Shown piece by piece: positions 8,955 through 16,792 of a DNA stretch of 64,000 nucleotides. A model generated the notes under the pieces. It did no database searches, was not told where the DNA came from, and saw only the letters and a program-made list of their open reading frames with translations. The position numbers and the translations under genes were made by a program. How positions within the stretch are numbered: position 1 is the first letter of the stretch; each line of letters starts with the position of its first letter. This stretch comes from Pseudomonadota bacterium (GTDB taxonomy: Bacteria > Myxococcota_A > UBA796 > SXON01): positions 18,273 to 82,272 of the forward strand of contig JAUXQH010000133.1 in assembly GCA_030685065.1 (NCBI GenBank). Reading direction: 5' to 3'.

Positions 8955-10126
8955 AGCGTCGCTACGACCACTCGCTGCTGTTTCTCACGCTCACGCTCGT
9001 GTCTTTCGGGCTGGCGATGGTGTATTCGGCGAGCGCGTTCATCGCCGCCGAGCAGAATCACAACGCGATGCACCACGTGACCCGCCAGGGGTTCGCGGCG
9101 CTGCTCGGCTTCGTCTTCATGGCCGTTCTCGCGCGGCTCCCCTACAAGGAGCTGCGGGCGTGGGCGCCTACGCTCTACTTCGTCACCACCGTCTCGTTGT
9201 TGCTCGTGTGGGTACCGGGGATCGGGCACTCGGCAAACGGATCCGCGCGCTGGTTCGGCCTGGCCGGCATCCACTTCCAGCCCGCCGAGTTCCTCAAGGT
9301 GGTCCTCCTCGTCTGCGTCGCGACCTGGCTCCATCGCAACCGCACGGACATCCACAACCCGAGGCGGCTCGCGGGCCTGGCCGGCCTGATGGCGGTCCCG
9401 CTCGGCCTCGTCGCGCTCCAGCCGGACTTCGGGTCGACCGCGATCATCACGGTCCTGGCCGGGCTCATGTTCTTCTTCGCAGGGCTGCGCTGGGCGTGGA
9501 TTGCGGTCGGCAGCTCCGCCATGGTGGGCGGCCTCGGCCTGCTCATGGTGGCCGAGCCCTATCGCATCAAGCGGTTGATGAGCTTCATGGACCCCTTCGC
9601 CGACTGTGGGGGAGACGGCTACCAGGTTTGCCAGTCCCTGCTGGCCCTGCACCACGGGGGCCTCTTCGGGCAGGGGCCGGGCGAGAGCTCCGCCAAGCTC
9701 CTGTACCTCCCGGAGCCCTACAACGACTTCATCGCGGCGGTGCTCGGGGAGGAGCTCGGGCTCGTCGGGGTCGTGGCGCTGCTCCTCCTCTACGGGTTCT
9801 TCGCGGCCCGTGGCTTCTCCATCGCCCGACGCGCCGCCGATCCGTTCGGTGCGCTCCTCGCCAGCACCTTCACGGCGATGATCGTGGCGCAGGCGTGCCT
9901 CAACCTCGGCGTCGTCACGAGCCTCGTGCCGCCGAAGGGGCTGGTGCTCCCGTTCATCAGCTACGGCGCCAGCGCGATGATGGTGAACCTCGCCGCGGTC
10001 GGCGTGCTCCTGTCGGTGTCCGCGGAGGCCCGGCAGGCGGATGCCGTGCCCGCGCCGAAGGGTGCCCCGGAGACGACGCCGCGCCTGGGCGCGCACCCGT
10101 CCCCGCTCTCCGCTCGGGGCGCCTGA
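8951..10126 (+). CDS. ftsW: Septal peptidoglycan polymerase FtsW (SEDS family)
   Basis: This SEDS glycosyltransferase polymerises lipid II at the division site together with FtsI. The 391-aa product has about ten helices and the SEDS signatures NGSARWFGLAGIHFQPAE, LQPDFGSTA, the extracellular EPYNDFIAAVLGEELG with the essential Asp, and PFISYGASAM. FtsW rather than RodA is inferred from position between murD and murC, next to division genes. About 30 C-terminal residues are a Pro/Ala-rich cytoplasmic tail. murG, normally the next gene, is absent. The stop overlaps the murC start (TGATG). Confidence 0.92.
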   Translation: MKRRYDHSLLFLTLTLVSFGLAMVYSASAFIAAEQNHNAMHHVTRQGFAALLGFVFMAVLARLPYKELRAWAPTLYFVTTVSLLLVWVPGIGHSANGSARWFGLAGIHFQPAEFLKVVLLVCVATWLHRNRTDIHNPRRLAGLAGLMAVPLGLVALQPDFGSTAIITVLAGLMFFFAGLRWAWIAVGSSAMVGGLGLLMVAEPYRIKRLMSFMDPFADCGGDGYQVCQSLLALHHGGLFGQGPGESSAKLLYLPEPYNDFIAAVLGEELGLVGVVALLLLYGFFAARGFSIARRAADPFGALLASTFTAMIVAQACLNLGVVTSLVPPKGLVLPFISYGASAMMVNLAAVGVLLSVSAEARQADAVPAPKGAPETTPRLGAHPSPLSARGA

Positions 10127-11514
10127 TGTTTCGCGGCAAGTTCGGCAAGGTGCACTTCATCGGGATCGGCGGCAGCGGCATGTCCGGCATCGCGGAGGTG
10201 CTCGCGAACATGGGCTTCTCGGTGAGCGGCTCCGACATGAAGGAGAGCGCCGTGGTGGCGCGGCTGCGCGGCCTCGGGGCGCGGGTGTTCATCGGGCACG
10301 ACCCCCAGAACGTCGCGGGCGTGGATGTCGTGGTGCGATCCACCGCGGTCTCCGACGGAAATCCGGAGGTCGTGGCGGCCAACCAGGCCAAGATCCCGGT
10401 CATCCCCCGCGCGGAGATGCTCGCCGAGCTCATGCGCATGAAGTACGGGCTGGCCGTGGCCGGCACGCATGGCAAGACGACGACCACGTCGATGCTCGCG
10501 ACCTGCCTGCATCGCTCGGGCCTCGATCCCACCGTCGTCATCGGCGGGAGGCTCGACGCGCTCGGCAGCAACGCGCGGCTCGGGCGGGGCGACTACCTCG
10601 TGGCCGAGGCGGACGAGTCGGATGGCTCGTTCCTCCTCCTCGATCCCACCGTCGCCGTCATCACGAACATCGATCCCGAGCACATGGAGCACTGGGGCAG
10701 CTTCGACGCCCTGGTCGACGGGTTCGTCTCCTTCGCCAACCGGGTGCCCTTCTACGGCTTCTCGGTCGTGTGCCTCGATCACCCCGTCGTTCAGCGCATC
10801 CTCCCGCGCCTCCGTCGCCGCACCCTGACCTACGGCTTCGGCGCCCAGGCCGAGGTTCGCGCCGATCGCGTGCGGCAGGTCGGCCGTAGCGTCGAGTTCC
10901 GCGTGTGGCGCCGCGACGAGGTCCTCGGGGACGTGCGCCTCGACGTGCCCGGCCGCCACAACGTGCTCAACGCGCTGGCGGCCACCACCGTAGCGCTCGA
11001 GCTCGACCTCCCGTTCACCCAGGTGCAGGAGGCCCTGCACGGCTTCGGCGGCGTCGACCGTCGCTTCTCGGAGCGCGCAAACGTGGGCGGCGTCCTGATC
11101 GTGGACGACTACGGCCACCACCCGGTCGAGATCCAGGCCACCCTGGCCGCGGCGTCCGAGGGCTTCGAAGGGCGGCGCATCGTCGCGGTTTTCCAGCCCC
11201 ATCGCTACACCCGCGTTGCCGACCTCTGGGCCGACTTCTGCGCGTCGTTCAACGCCGCGGCGCACGTCGTCGTCTGTCCGGTCTACGCGGCGGGGGAGGC
11301 GCCCATCGAAGGCGTCGACGCCACGCGGATCGTCCGCGGGCTCGCCGACCACGGGCACCGCAGCGTGGTGAGCGTGCCCGACCTCGACGGCGCGGTCGAG
11401 CACCTCGCGGGCTTCGTGCGCGCGGGCGACATCGTGATCACGCTCGGCGCGGGCGACGTGAACCGCGTCTGCGCGGCGCTCGCCGATCGGTTGCGGGGAC
11501 GTACCGAAGGATGA
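10126..11514 (+). CDS. murC: UDP-N-acetylmuramate--L-alanine ligase MurC
   Basis: MurC adds L-Ala to UDP-MurNAc, the first step of stem-peptide assembly. The 462-aa product starts with FGKVHFIGIGGSGMSGIAE, the family's N-terminal Rossmann motif. It has the ATP loop AGTHGKTTTTSM (Lys117), the EADESDGSFL motif, TNIDPEHMEHW and the C-terminal VDDYGHHPVEI plus FQPHRYTR motifs. The ATG at 10126 shares its A with the ftsW stop. The longer open frame upstream is a shadow of ftsW and murD. Confidence 0.95.
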   Translation: MFRGKFGKVHFIGIGGSGMSGIAEVLANMGFSVSGSDMKESAVVARLRGLGARVFIGHDPQNVAGVDVVVRSTAVSDGNPEVVAANQAKIPVIPRAEMLAELMRMKYGLAVAGTHGKTTTTSMLATCLHRSGLDPTVVIGGRLDALGSNARLGRGDYLVAEADESDGSFLLLDPTVAVITNIDPEHMEHWGSFDALVDGFVSFANRVPFYGFSVVCLDHPVVQRILPRLRRRTLTYGFGAQAEVRADRVRQVGRSVEFRVWRRDEVLGDVRLDVPGRHNVLNALAATTVALELDLPFTQVQEALHGFGGVDRRFSERANVGGVLIVDDYGHHPVEIQATLAAASEGFEGRRIVAVFQPHRYTRVADLWADFCASFNAAAHVVVCPVYAAGEAPIEGVDATRIVRGLADHGHRSVVSVPDLDGAVEHLAGFVRAGDIVITLGAGDVNRVCAALADRLRGRTEG

Positions 11515-12341
11515 GCGCGACGGAGCCCGAGGAGGTGGGGATCGAGCGTCCCGCACGCCTGCTGGGCGGAGTCGGGGCGCGTGAGGAGGAGCCGATCGGC
11601 CGGCACCTCCCGCTCCGCACGGGCGGCGCCTTCGAGCTCTGGGTCGAGGTGGCGGACGAGGCCGAGCTGCTCGCGGTCGTCAAGGCGGCGCGGGCCGAGA
11701 AGCTCGCGTTGCGGCCCGTGCCACCGTTCTGCGACGCGATGCCCCCGGAGGGCGGCCTCACCGGCGTGGGGCTGCGGCTCGGCGCGGGCTTCGAGTTCAT
11801 CCGCGACGCGAAGGAGGGCCTGTGGGTCGGCGCCGCGACGCCGCTGGCCCTGCTCGGACTCCGGACCGGCTTCGCCGCGTACGCCCGCGCGCCGGGCACG
11901 CTCGCCGACGCGTGGGAGGACGGCTGGATCGCGCCGGGCGTGCTCCGGGTACGGCGCTTCCGATCGCGGAGCATCGAGGAAGTGGAGGGAGCGCCCGGCT
12001 CGCCCGGGATGGCCCCCGATGCGAAGGCGCTCGTCGTGGCCGCGCTCCTGGCCCCCGGCGCCAAGGTGCGCCCGCCTCCCGCCGGTCGGGCGTTCCGGGA
12101 CCACAAGCGCCGCAATCTGCCGGCGCTCCCGGAGCTGATGCGGAACCTGGGCCTCGGCGGGCTCCGCCTCGGCGGCGCGGTTCTCGCCGAAGAGGACCCC
12201 ACCGTGCTCGTGAACCGTGGCGACGCTTCGGCCCGCCAGCTCCGGCTCCTCCTCCAGGCCGCCCGCGAGCGGGTGCACACCGCCACGGGCCTCGAGTTCG
12301 AGGATCGCATCGCGCCGCCCGGGCGGGGCGGGAAGCTGTAG
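11511..12341 (+). CDS. Degenerate MurB homologue, probably not a reductase
   Basis: This 276-aa protein occupies the murB slot between murC and ftsQ and aligns with MurB at both ends. The N-terminus (HLPLRTGGAFELWVEV, then DEAELLAVVKAARAEKLALR) matches the FAD-binding half. The C-terminus (LGLGGLRLGGAVLAEEDPT, VLVNRGDASARQL, GLEFEDRI) matches the MurB_C half and keeps the terminal Glu. The FAD loops GGGSN and AGIPGSVGG are not recognisable, and the catalytic Ser of GSFFKNP falls in GRAFRDH (from Gly192), so the proton donor is gone. It may be a structural or regulatory relic; a functional MurB should exist elsewhere. Confidence 0.72.
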   Translation: MSATEPEEVGIERPARLLGGVGAREEEPIGRHLPLRTGGAFELWVEVADEAELLAVVKAARAEKLALRPVPPFCDAMPPEGGLTGVGLRLGAGFEFIRDAKEGLWVGAATPLALLGLRTGFAAYARAPGTLADAWEDGWIAPGVLRVRRFRSRSIEEVEGAPGSPGMAPDAKALVVAALLAPGAKVRPPPAGRAFRDHKRRNLPALPELMRNLGLGGLRLGGAVLAEEDPTVLVNRGDASARQLRLLLQAARERVHTATGLEFEDRIAPPGRGGKL

Positions 12342-12440
12342 CCTCGGGGCCGATCGGGCGACCGATTCGAGAGAGATTCGCCGTAGAGTTCCGGGCCGTT
12401 GGACGGGAGTCTCTCGTATTCAGATCTTTCACTTCTTGGC

Positions 12441-12469
12441 TTGTCAATGGGCTCGAGCTCCGGTACAAC
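12441..12469 (+). promoter_or_regulatory. Sigma-70-like promoter for ftsQ-ftsZ
   Basis: TTGTCA at 12441-12446 and TACAAC at 12464-12469 are separated by exactly 17 nt, with a relatively AT-rich stretch just upstream (12415-12440). It lies in the only sizeable gap (151 bp) between murB-like and ftsQ and would start transcription about 17 nt before the chosen GTG of ftsQ. This gives the division genes an internal promoter separate from the cell-wall precursor genes. Confidence 0.62.
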
Positions 12470-12492
12470 GGTCGGTACCCTCTGGGATCTGC

Positions 12493-13242
12493 GTGTCGCC
12501 GCTCCGAGCCGTCCTCACCGTCGTGTCCGTGTCCTCCCTCGTGGGCGGGCTGGCGTGGCTCGCCCTCGGCAGCGAGGTGATTCGCTTCCGCACGTTGCGG
12601 GTCGTGGGAAACGAGCACGCCTCGCTCGCGCAGCTGCGTCACCTGGCCGACCTCACGCCCGGCGCCCCCTTGCTCACGCTCGACCTCGACGCGGCCATGG
12701 CGGGGGTGTCCCGGCATCCCTGGGTGGCGGACGCCGAGGCGCGACGCGTGTTTCCCGATACCGTCGTGATTCAGGTGCGCGAACGCCAGGTTCGCGCGCT
12801 GCTCCTGCTCGACGGCCTGTACCTGGTGGACACGGAGGGCACCCCGTTCCGTCGCGCCGATCCGGACCAGCTCGATCATCCCGTCGTGACCGGTCTTCCG
12901 TTCGATCTGGCGGAGTCGAACCCGGCGCTCGCCCGCCGGATCGTGCAGGATGCCCTCGGCATCCTTGACGCCGCCGCCGGTCGCGCGGGTCTGCGTGAAG
13001 TCGACATCTCCGAGGTGCGTTTTGACGCAGAATCGGGATATACGCTCGCGCTCCGGAATGGCGGAGAGGTGCTGCTCGGCTTCCCCAGCTCGAGCGGTTC
13101 GGGCCCCGCCGAGGCGGGTGGTTCGGCGGCCTCGTCCGCCTTCGCGCGCCTCGACGAGCTCGCCTCTCGCGGCGTCGATCTCGCCCATCCGCTCCGGATC
13201 GACCTCGGCTCCCCCACGATGGCCGTCGTCTCCCCGCTCTGA
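12493..13242 (+). CDS. ftsQ: Cell division protein FtsQ/DivIB
   Basis: FtsQ is a bitopic divisome protein that connects FtsBL to early division proteins. The 249-aa product has a short cytoplasmic tail, a membrane helix (about residues 5-25) and a POTRA domain beginning at RFRTLRVVGNEHAS, with PGAPLLTLDLDAAMAGVSRHPWV and the typical VRERQVRALL. A beta-rich region follows. The GTG at 12493 was chosen because it follows the putative promoter at 12441-12469 and directly precedes the membrane helix; upstream frame extension has no FtsQ character. ftsZ follows after a 132-bp repeat-bearing gap; ftsA is missing. Confidence 0.85.
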   Translation: MSPLRAVLTVVSVSSLVGGLAWLALGSEVIRFRTLRVVGNEHASLAQLRHLADLTPGAPLLTLDLDAAMAGVSRHPWVADAEARRVFPDTVVIQVRERQVRALLLLDGLYLVDTEGTPFRRADPDQLDHPVVTGLPFDLAESNPALARRIVQDALGILDAAAGRAGLREVDISEVRFDAESGYTLALRNGGEVLLGFPSSSGSGPAEAGGSAASSAFARLDELASRGVDLAHPLRIDLGSPTMAVVSPL

Positions 13243-13300
13243 ATTCCCGATCCGAATTCCCCGCTCTGAATCCCGCCTTCGAATCCCCGCATTGAATCCG
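13241..13300 (+). repeat. Five GAAT(T)CCC direct repeats between ftsQ and ftsZ
   Basis: The word GAATTCCC/GAATCCC starts at 13241, 13254, 13268, 13281 and 13294 (last copy GAATCCG), with a 13-14 bp period and partly conserved spacers (CGCTCT, CGCCTT, CGCATT). The array begins at the ftsQ stop codon and lies about 75 bp before ftsZ. It could bind a regulator of ftsZ or be a simple slippage product; the sequence alone does not decide. Confidence 0.75.
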
Positions 13301-13374
13301 CAAGACCGAGTTTCCCCAGACTCCCCACCCTCCTCTTCCTGTCCCGGCAGACAGGAATCCCCCCTGAGGTCGCC

Positions 13375-14496
13375 ATGATCGAGATCGTAGACAACGAGCA
13401 CAGCGGCGCGCGCATCAAGGTCATCGGCGTCGGTGGCGGCGGCGGCAACGCCATCAACAACATGGTCCGGTCCGGCCTCACCGGGGTCGAGTTCATCGCG
13501 ATCAACACCGACGGGCAGGACCTGAAGCGGTCCCTCGCCCCGCGCCGCTTCCAGCTGGGCGCCCAGCTCACGAAGGGCCTCGGCGCCGGCGCCGATCCCG
13601 AAGTGGGCCGTGAGGCCGCCCTCGAGGATCGCGATCGGCTCGCCGAGCTCATCGCGGGCGCGGACATGGTCTTCGTCACCGCCGGCATGGGCGGCGGCAC
13701 CGGCACCGGCGCGGCCCCCGTGGTCTGCGAGGTCGCCCGCGAGCTCGGCTGCCTCACCGTGGGCGTCGTCACCCGCCCGTTCCCCTTCGAGGGCAAGCGT
13801 CGGCGTCGTCAGGCGGAGGAGGGCATCGAGAACATGATGTCCCACGTCGACACGCTGATCACCATCCCGAACCAGCGCCTCCTGACGATGGCGTCGGAGA
13901 AGACGTTGATGGCCGAGGCCTTCGGCATGGCCGACGACGTGCTGCTCCAGGCCGTCAAGGGCATCGCCGACCTCATCAACTACCAGGGCATCATCAACAT
14001 CGATTTTGCCGACGTGCGCACGATCATGAAGGACAAGGGCCTCGCGCTCATGGGCGTGGGTCTCGGCAGCGGCCAACACCGCACGGTCGACGCCGCGCAG
14101 CGCGCGATCTCCTCGCCGCTCCTCGACGACGTGTCGATCAGCGGCGCCACCAGCGTGCTCCTGAACTTCACCGGTTCGTCCAGCCTCACCCTCTACGAGG
14201 TGAACGAGGCCGCGCACATGGTGGGCGAGGAGACCGCGGAGGACGTGAACGTGATCTTCGGTCTCGTCGTCGACGAGTCGATGGGGGACACCGTCCGCGT
14301 GACCGTGGTGGCGACCGGCTTCCAGGAAGCCATCCGTCAGAACGTCCGCACCCCGCCCGCCGAGGTCCGCCTCCAGAAGGCGGTCAACGCCGGCATGACC
14401 CCCCGCGGCCCGTCGCGCGGCGGCGTCGTGAGCGGGTTCGACACGCTCCGCGGTGATGACTACGACATCCCCACGTTCTACCGCGGGAAGGATTAG
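13375..14496 (+). CDS. ftsZ: Cell division GTPase FtsZ
   Basis: FtsZ polymerises into the Z-ring. The 373-aa product has the N-terminal nucleotide site KVIGVGGGGGNAINNM, the tubulin signature GGGTGTG (residues 106-112), RPFPFEG and the T7-loop region NIDFADVRTIM. The C-terminal linker is short (about 50 residues) and ends in DYDIPTFYRGKD, the conserved peptide that normally binds FtsA, ZipA or similar tethers. The peptide is kept although ftsA is not in this cluster. A strong terminator follows at 14543-14575. Confidence 0.97.
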   Translation: MIEIVDNEHSGARIKVIGVGGGGGNAINNMVRSGLTGVEFIAINTDGQDLKRSLAPRRFQLGAQLTKGLGAGADPEVGREAALEDRDRLAELIAGADMVFVTAGMGGGTGTGAAPVVCEVARELGCLTVGVVTRPFPFEGKRRRRQAEEGIENMMSHVDTLITIPNQRLLTMASEKTLMAEAFGMADDVLLQAVKGIADLINYQGIINIDFADVRTIMKDKGLALMGVGLGSGQHRTVDAAQRAISSPLLDDVSISGATSVLLNFTGSSSLTLYEVNEAAHMVGEETAEDVNVIFGLVVDESMGDTVRVTVVATGFQEAIRQNVRTPPAEVRLQKAVNAGMTPRGPSRGGVVSGFDTLRGDDYDIPTFYRGKD

Positions 14497-14542
14497 TCTG
14501 TCGGGCCCCTGAACCGCAACGGGGTTCGGGTGGCCTGCGGCG

Positions 14543-14575
14543 AGCCCCTGCTTCGGCGGGGGCTTCCTCGTTTTT
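14543..14575 (+). terminator. Intrinsic terminator of the dcw cluster (UUCG tetraloop)
   Basis: A 9-bp stem, AGCCCCTGC (14543-14551) with GCGGGGGCT (14556-14564), closes a TTCG tetraloop and is followed by TCCTCG and a run of five T at 14571-14575. A weaker hairpin (CCTGAACC with GGTTCGGG) lies just upstream at about 14511-14531. Position directly after ftsZ fits the end of the cluster transcript. Confidence 0.85.
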
Positions 14576-14718
14576 GGGCCAGGGGGCGGGGCGCGCCCCC
14601 GCCCCGAGCGGCGGGGTCGGGCCGCAGGGCGTCCCTCGCGCGGGGAGATCCTCGGTGGTGGCGCGCCCGGTGACCCGCCCGTGTCGCTCACCCTCCGTGC
14701 TACCTTCGACGCCTGCGC

Positions 14719-15777
14719 ATGCCGACCGCCTCCCGCCAGCGCCGCCGCTTCGAGCGTCGCCTCCGCGCGGTGTGGGCCGAGCTCTCGTTCTTCGCGCGGG
14801 CGCTGCGCGTGCTCGTGCGGCCGATGGCCGCGCTCGCGGTGGCGTTTGCCATCGGGACGATCATCGAGCGCACCTGGGGTGCGCCCCCGGGCGGTGCGCA
14901 GCCGCGGTGGGACGAGGCGATGTTCACCGCCTACACGCTCCTGCTCGGCGAGATGGCGGCGCCGCTCCCGGCCGATCCCTGGGCACAGGCCGTGCTCTAC
15001 CTGATGCCCCTCGTCGGCATCGTGTTCGTGGCCGAAGGCATCATCAAGCTCGGGTTCACGGTCTTCGACAAGCGGGCGAACGCCGAGGAGTGGATACGCA
15101 TCATGGCGCAGAACAGTCGCGGGCACGTGGTGGTGTGCGGGCTCGGCACGGTGGGGTTCCGCGTGGTGGAGGAGCTCCTCGCCCTCGACGAGCAGGTGTT
15201 CGTCATCGAGCGCAACGCCGACGGGGAGTTCATCCCGCGCGCGCGCGCGATGGGTGTCGAGGTCCTGATCGGCGATGCCCGCACCGAGAACCTGCTCCGC
15301 ACGCTCAACATCACGCACGCCCGCTCGGTGATCATCGTCACCGACGATGACCTCGCCAACCTCGAGATCGCCATGGACGTCCGCGAGCTCCGCGCGGACG
15401 TGCCCATCATCCTGCGCCTCTTCGATCAGCGGCTCGCGCAGAAGGTGCGCCAGACCATGGGAATCCAGGTGAGCCTGTCGACCTCGATGGTGGCCGCGCC
15501 GCTCTTCGCCTCCGCGGCGCTCGATGCGCACGTCGTCGGTACGCACAGGGTCGGCGGACAGCTGCTGCTCGTCGTCGAGCTGGACGTCGGTATCCGCCTC
15601 TCGGGGCGCACCCCGAGCGCGCTGCTCCGCGAGCACGGGCTCACCCTCGTCGCGGTGTCGCGCGGGGGTGTCTGGCGCACGGACCTCGCGGCCGAGGAGG
15701 CCATCGAGCGGGGAGACCGCGTGCACGTCATGGTGCCGAGCCACCGCGTGGCGGAGGCGCGGGCGCTCGAAGGGTAG
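14719..15777 (+). CDS. RCK-domain channel-like protein without a canonical K+ filter
   Basis: The 352-aa protein has a basic N-terminus, two membrane helices (about residues 33-52 and 88-112) flanking a pore-like loop, then a cytosolic RCK/TrkA-N Rossmann domain (GHVVVCGLGTVGFRVVEELL, about 132-151, with VTDDDLANLEIA later) and a TrkA-C-like tail. This is the layout of MthK-type potassium channels. However, the loop reads YTLLLGEMAAPLPADP, where a TVGYGD-type selectivity filter is expected. It may be an ion channel of altered selectivity or a sensor. It is monocistronic, after the dcw terminator and convergent with the gene at 15791-16792. Confidence 0.75.
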   Translation: MPTASRQRRRFERRLRAVWAELSFFARALRVLVRPMAALAVAFAIGTIIERTWGAPPGGAQPRWDEAMFTAYTLLLGEMAAPLPADPWAQAVLYLMPLVGIVFVAEGIIKLGFTVFDKRANAEEWIRIMAQNSRGHVVVCGLGTVGFRVVEELLALDEQVFVIERNADGEFIPRARAMGVEVLIGDARTENLLRTLNITHARSVIIVTDDDLANLEIAMDVRELRADVPIILRLFDQRLAQKVRQTMGIQVSLSTSMVAAPLFASAALDAHVVGTHRVGGQLLLVVELDVGIRLSGRTPSALLREHGLTLVAVSRGGVWRTDLAAEEAIERGDRVHVMVPSHRVAEARALEG

Positions 15778-15790
15778 GCCCCTTCGCTGG

Positions 15791-16792
15791 TCACCGCTGG
15801 CCGTCGAACGCGGCGCGGCGCTCCTTCAGCGTCGCGACGCGGCCGCTCTCCCACGCGAGGCGCGTCGCGAGCGCCACGCCCTGATCGTAGGCATGGAAGG
15901 ACTTCGTCCGTACGTTCTCCACCTTTTTCGCGACCTCGCTCCGGTAGATCGACGCCTGAGCCTCATCGAGGCGCTTCGGCGGCGGGCTCGCGCCGAGATC
16001 CGTCGCGAGGCGTCCGTAGCTGTCGCCCAGGGAGATCAGGCTCGCCAACACCCACTCGGGCTCCTGGAGGGCCGCGAGCGCGATGATCTGCTGCTCCGCG
16101 GCCTTGATCCGGAGGGCCCGCCCCGCGAGGCGCTTGACCACGCGGCGCTCGGGCCCGACCAGGGAGAGCGCGTCGGCCTCCTCGAGCAGGGCGCGGGCGA
16201 GGTGGTAGCGCGCCTTGGCGCGGAGGTACTCGTGGGTGGCCGCGCCTTCGGTGGCGGCGAGGGCCTGCTGGATCCGTCGGATGCCGCGGGCTCGCTTGCC
16301 CGTGAGCAGCTCCGAGATGCCGCGTTGGAGCGCGACGGTGATCTCGTCCTCGGCCGAGAGTCCCCGCACGCGGTCGAGCGCCAGCACTTCTTCGAGCGCG
16401 GCCTCGTGCTGCCCGAGGTCCTCCAGGACGAGGGCGCGGCGGAAGTGGGCGTCGAGGCCGACCCCCGCGCCGGCCTGCTCGGCCGTCAGCGCGATCACCT
16501 GCTCGTAGAAGGCGAGCGCCGCGGTGGGCGCCTGGTCGATCTCCTCGCAGATCCCTCGCTGGTAGAGGTAGTTCGCGAGGGCCTCGGCGGGCACCTGGGA
16601 CTCGAAGGCGACCAGCAGCGCGCGTGCGCCGTCGACATCCCCGCGCTGGCGGAGGGTGATCGCGTCGGTGAGGGTCTGGTCGACCGTGCGGCCGAAGGCG
16701 GGTGGCTCGGTGGGCGCGTCGAGCGGGGCGGGGAGGGGATCGGCGGGGAGGGGATCGGCGGCGAGGGCCAGACCCAGGAGGAGCATCAGCAT
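15791..16792 (-). CDS. Exported TPR-like repeat protein
   Basis: The 333-aa product starts with a short signal-like sequence (MLMLLLGLALAA) and an in-frame tandem duplication that gives DPLPADPLPAP. The rest is helical, with TPR-like pairs (for example ALANYLYQRGICEEIDQAPTAALAFYEQVIAL and AHFRRALVLEDLGQHEAALEEVLALD, described by first and last residues only as about 80-110 and 122-146). TPR proteins serve as scaffolds; the partner is unknown. Starts at 16792 and 16786 are both possible. It overlaps the stop of the O-antigen ligase-like gene upstream, so the two are probably co-transcribed. Confidence 0.6.
   Translation of the reverse strand: MLMLLLGLALAADPLPADPLPAPLDAPTEPPAFGRTVDQTLTDAITLRQRGDVDGARALLVAFESQVPAEALANYLYQRGICEEIDQAPTAALAFYEQVIALTAEQAGAGVGLDAHFRRALVLEDLGQHEAALEEVLALDRVRGLSAEDEITVALQRGISELLTGKRARGIRRIQQALAATEGAATHEYLRAKARYHLARALLEEADALSLVGPERRVVKRLAGRALRIKAAEQQIIALAALQEPEWVLASLISLGDSYGRLATDLGASPPPKRLDEAQASIYRSEVAKKVENVRTKSFHAYDQGVALATRLAWESGRVATLKERRAAFDGQR
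16731..16760 (-). repeat. Exact 15-bp tandem duplication in the TPR gene start
   Basis: GGGAGGGGATCGGCG occurs at 16731-16745 and again at 16746-16760. The 15-bp unit keeps the frame and duplicates five residues just after the signal sequence of the TPR-like protein. Confidence 0.9.

Noticed and set aside
11797..15744. 1315-codon minus-strand frame across ftsQ, ftsZ and the RCK gene
   Set aside because: Shadow of three well-supported plus-strand genes; no recognisable motif.
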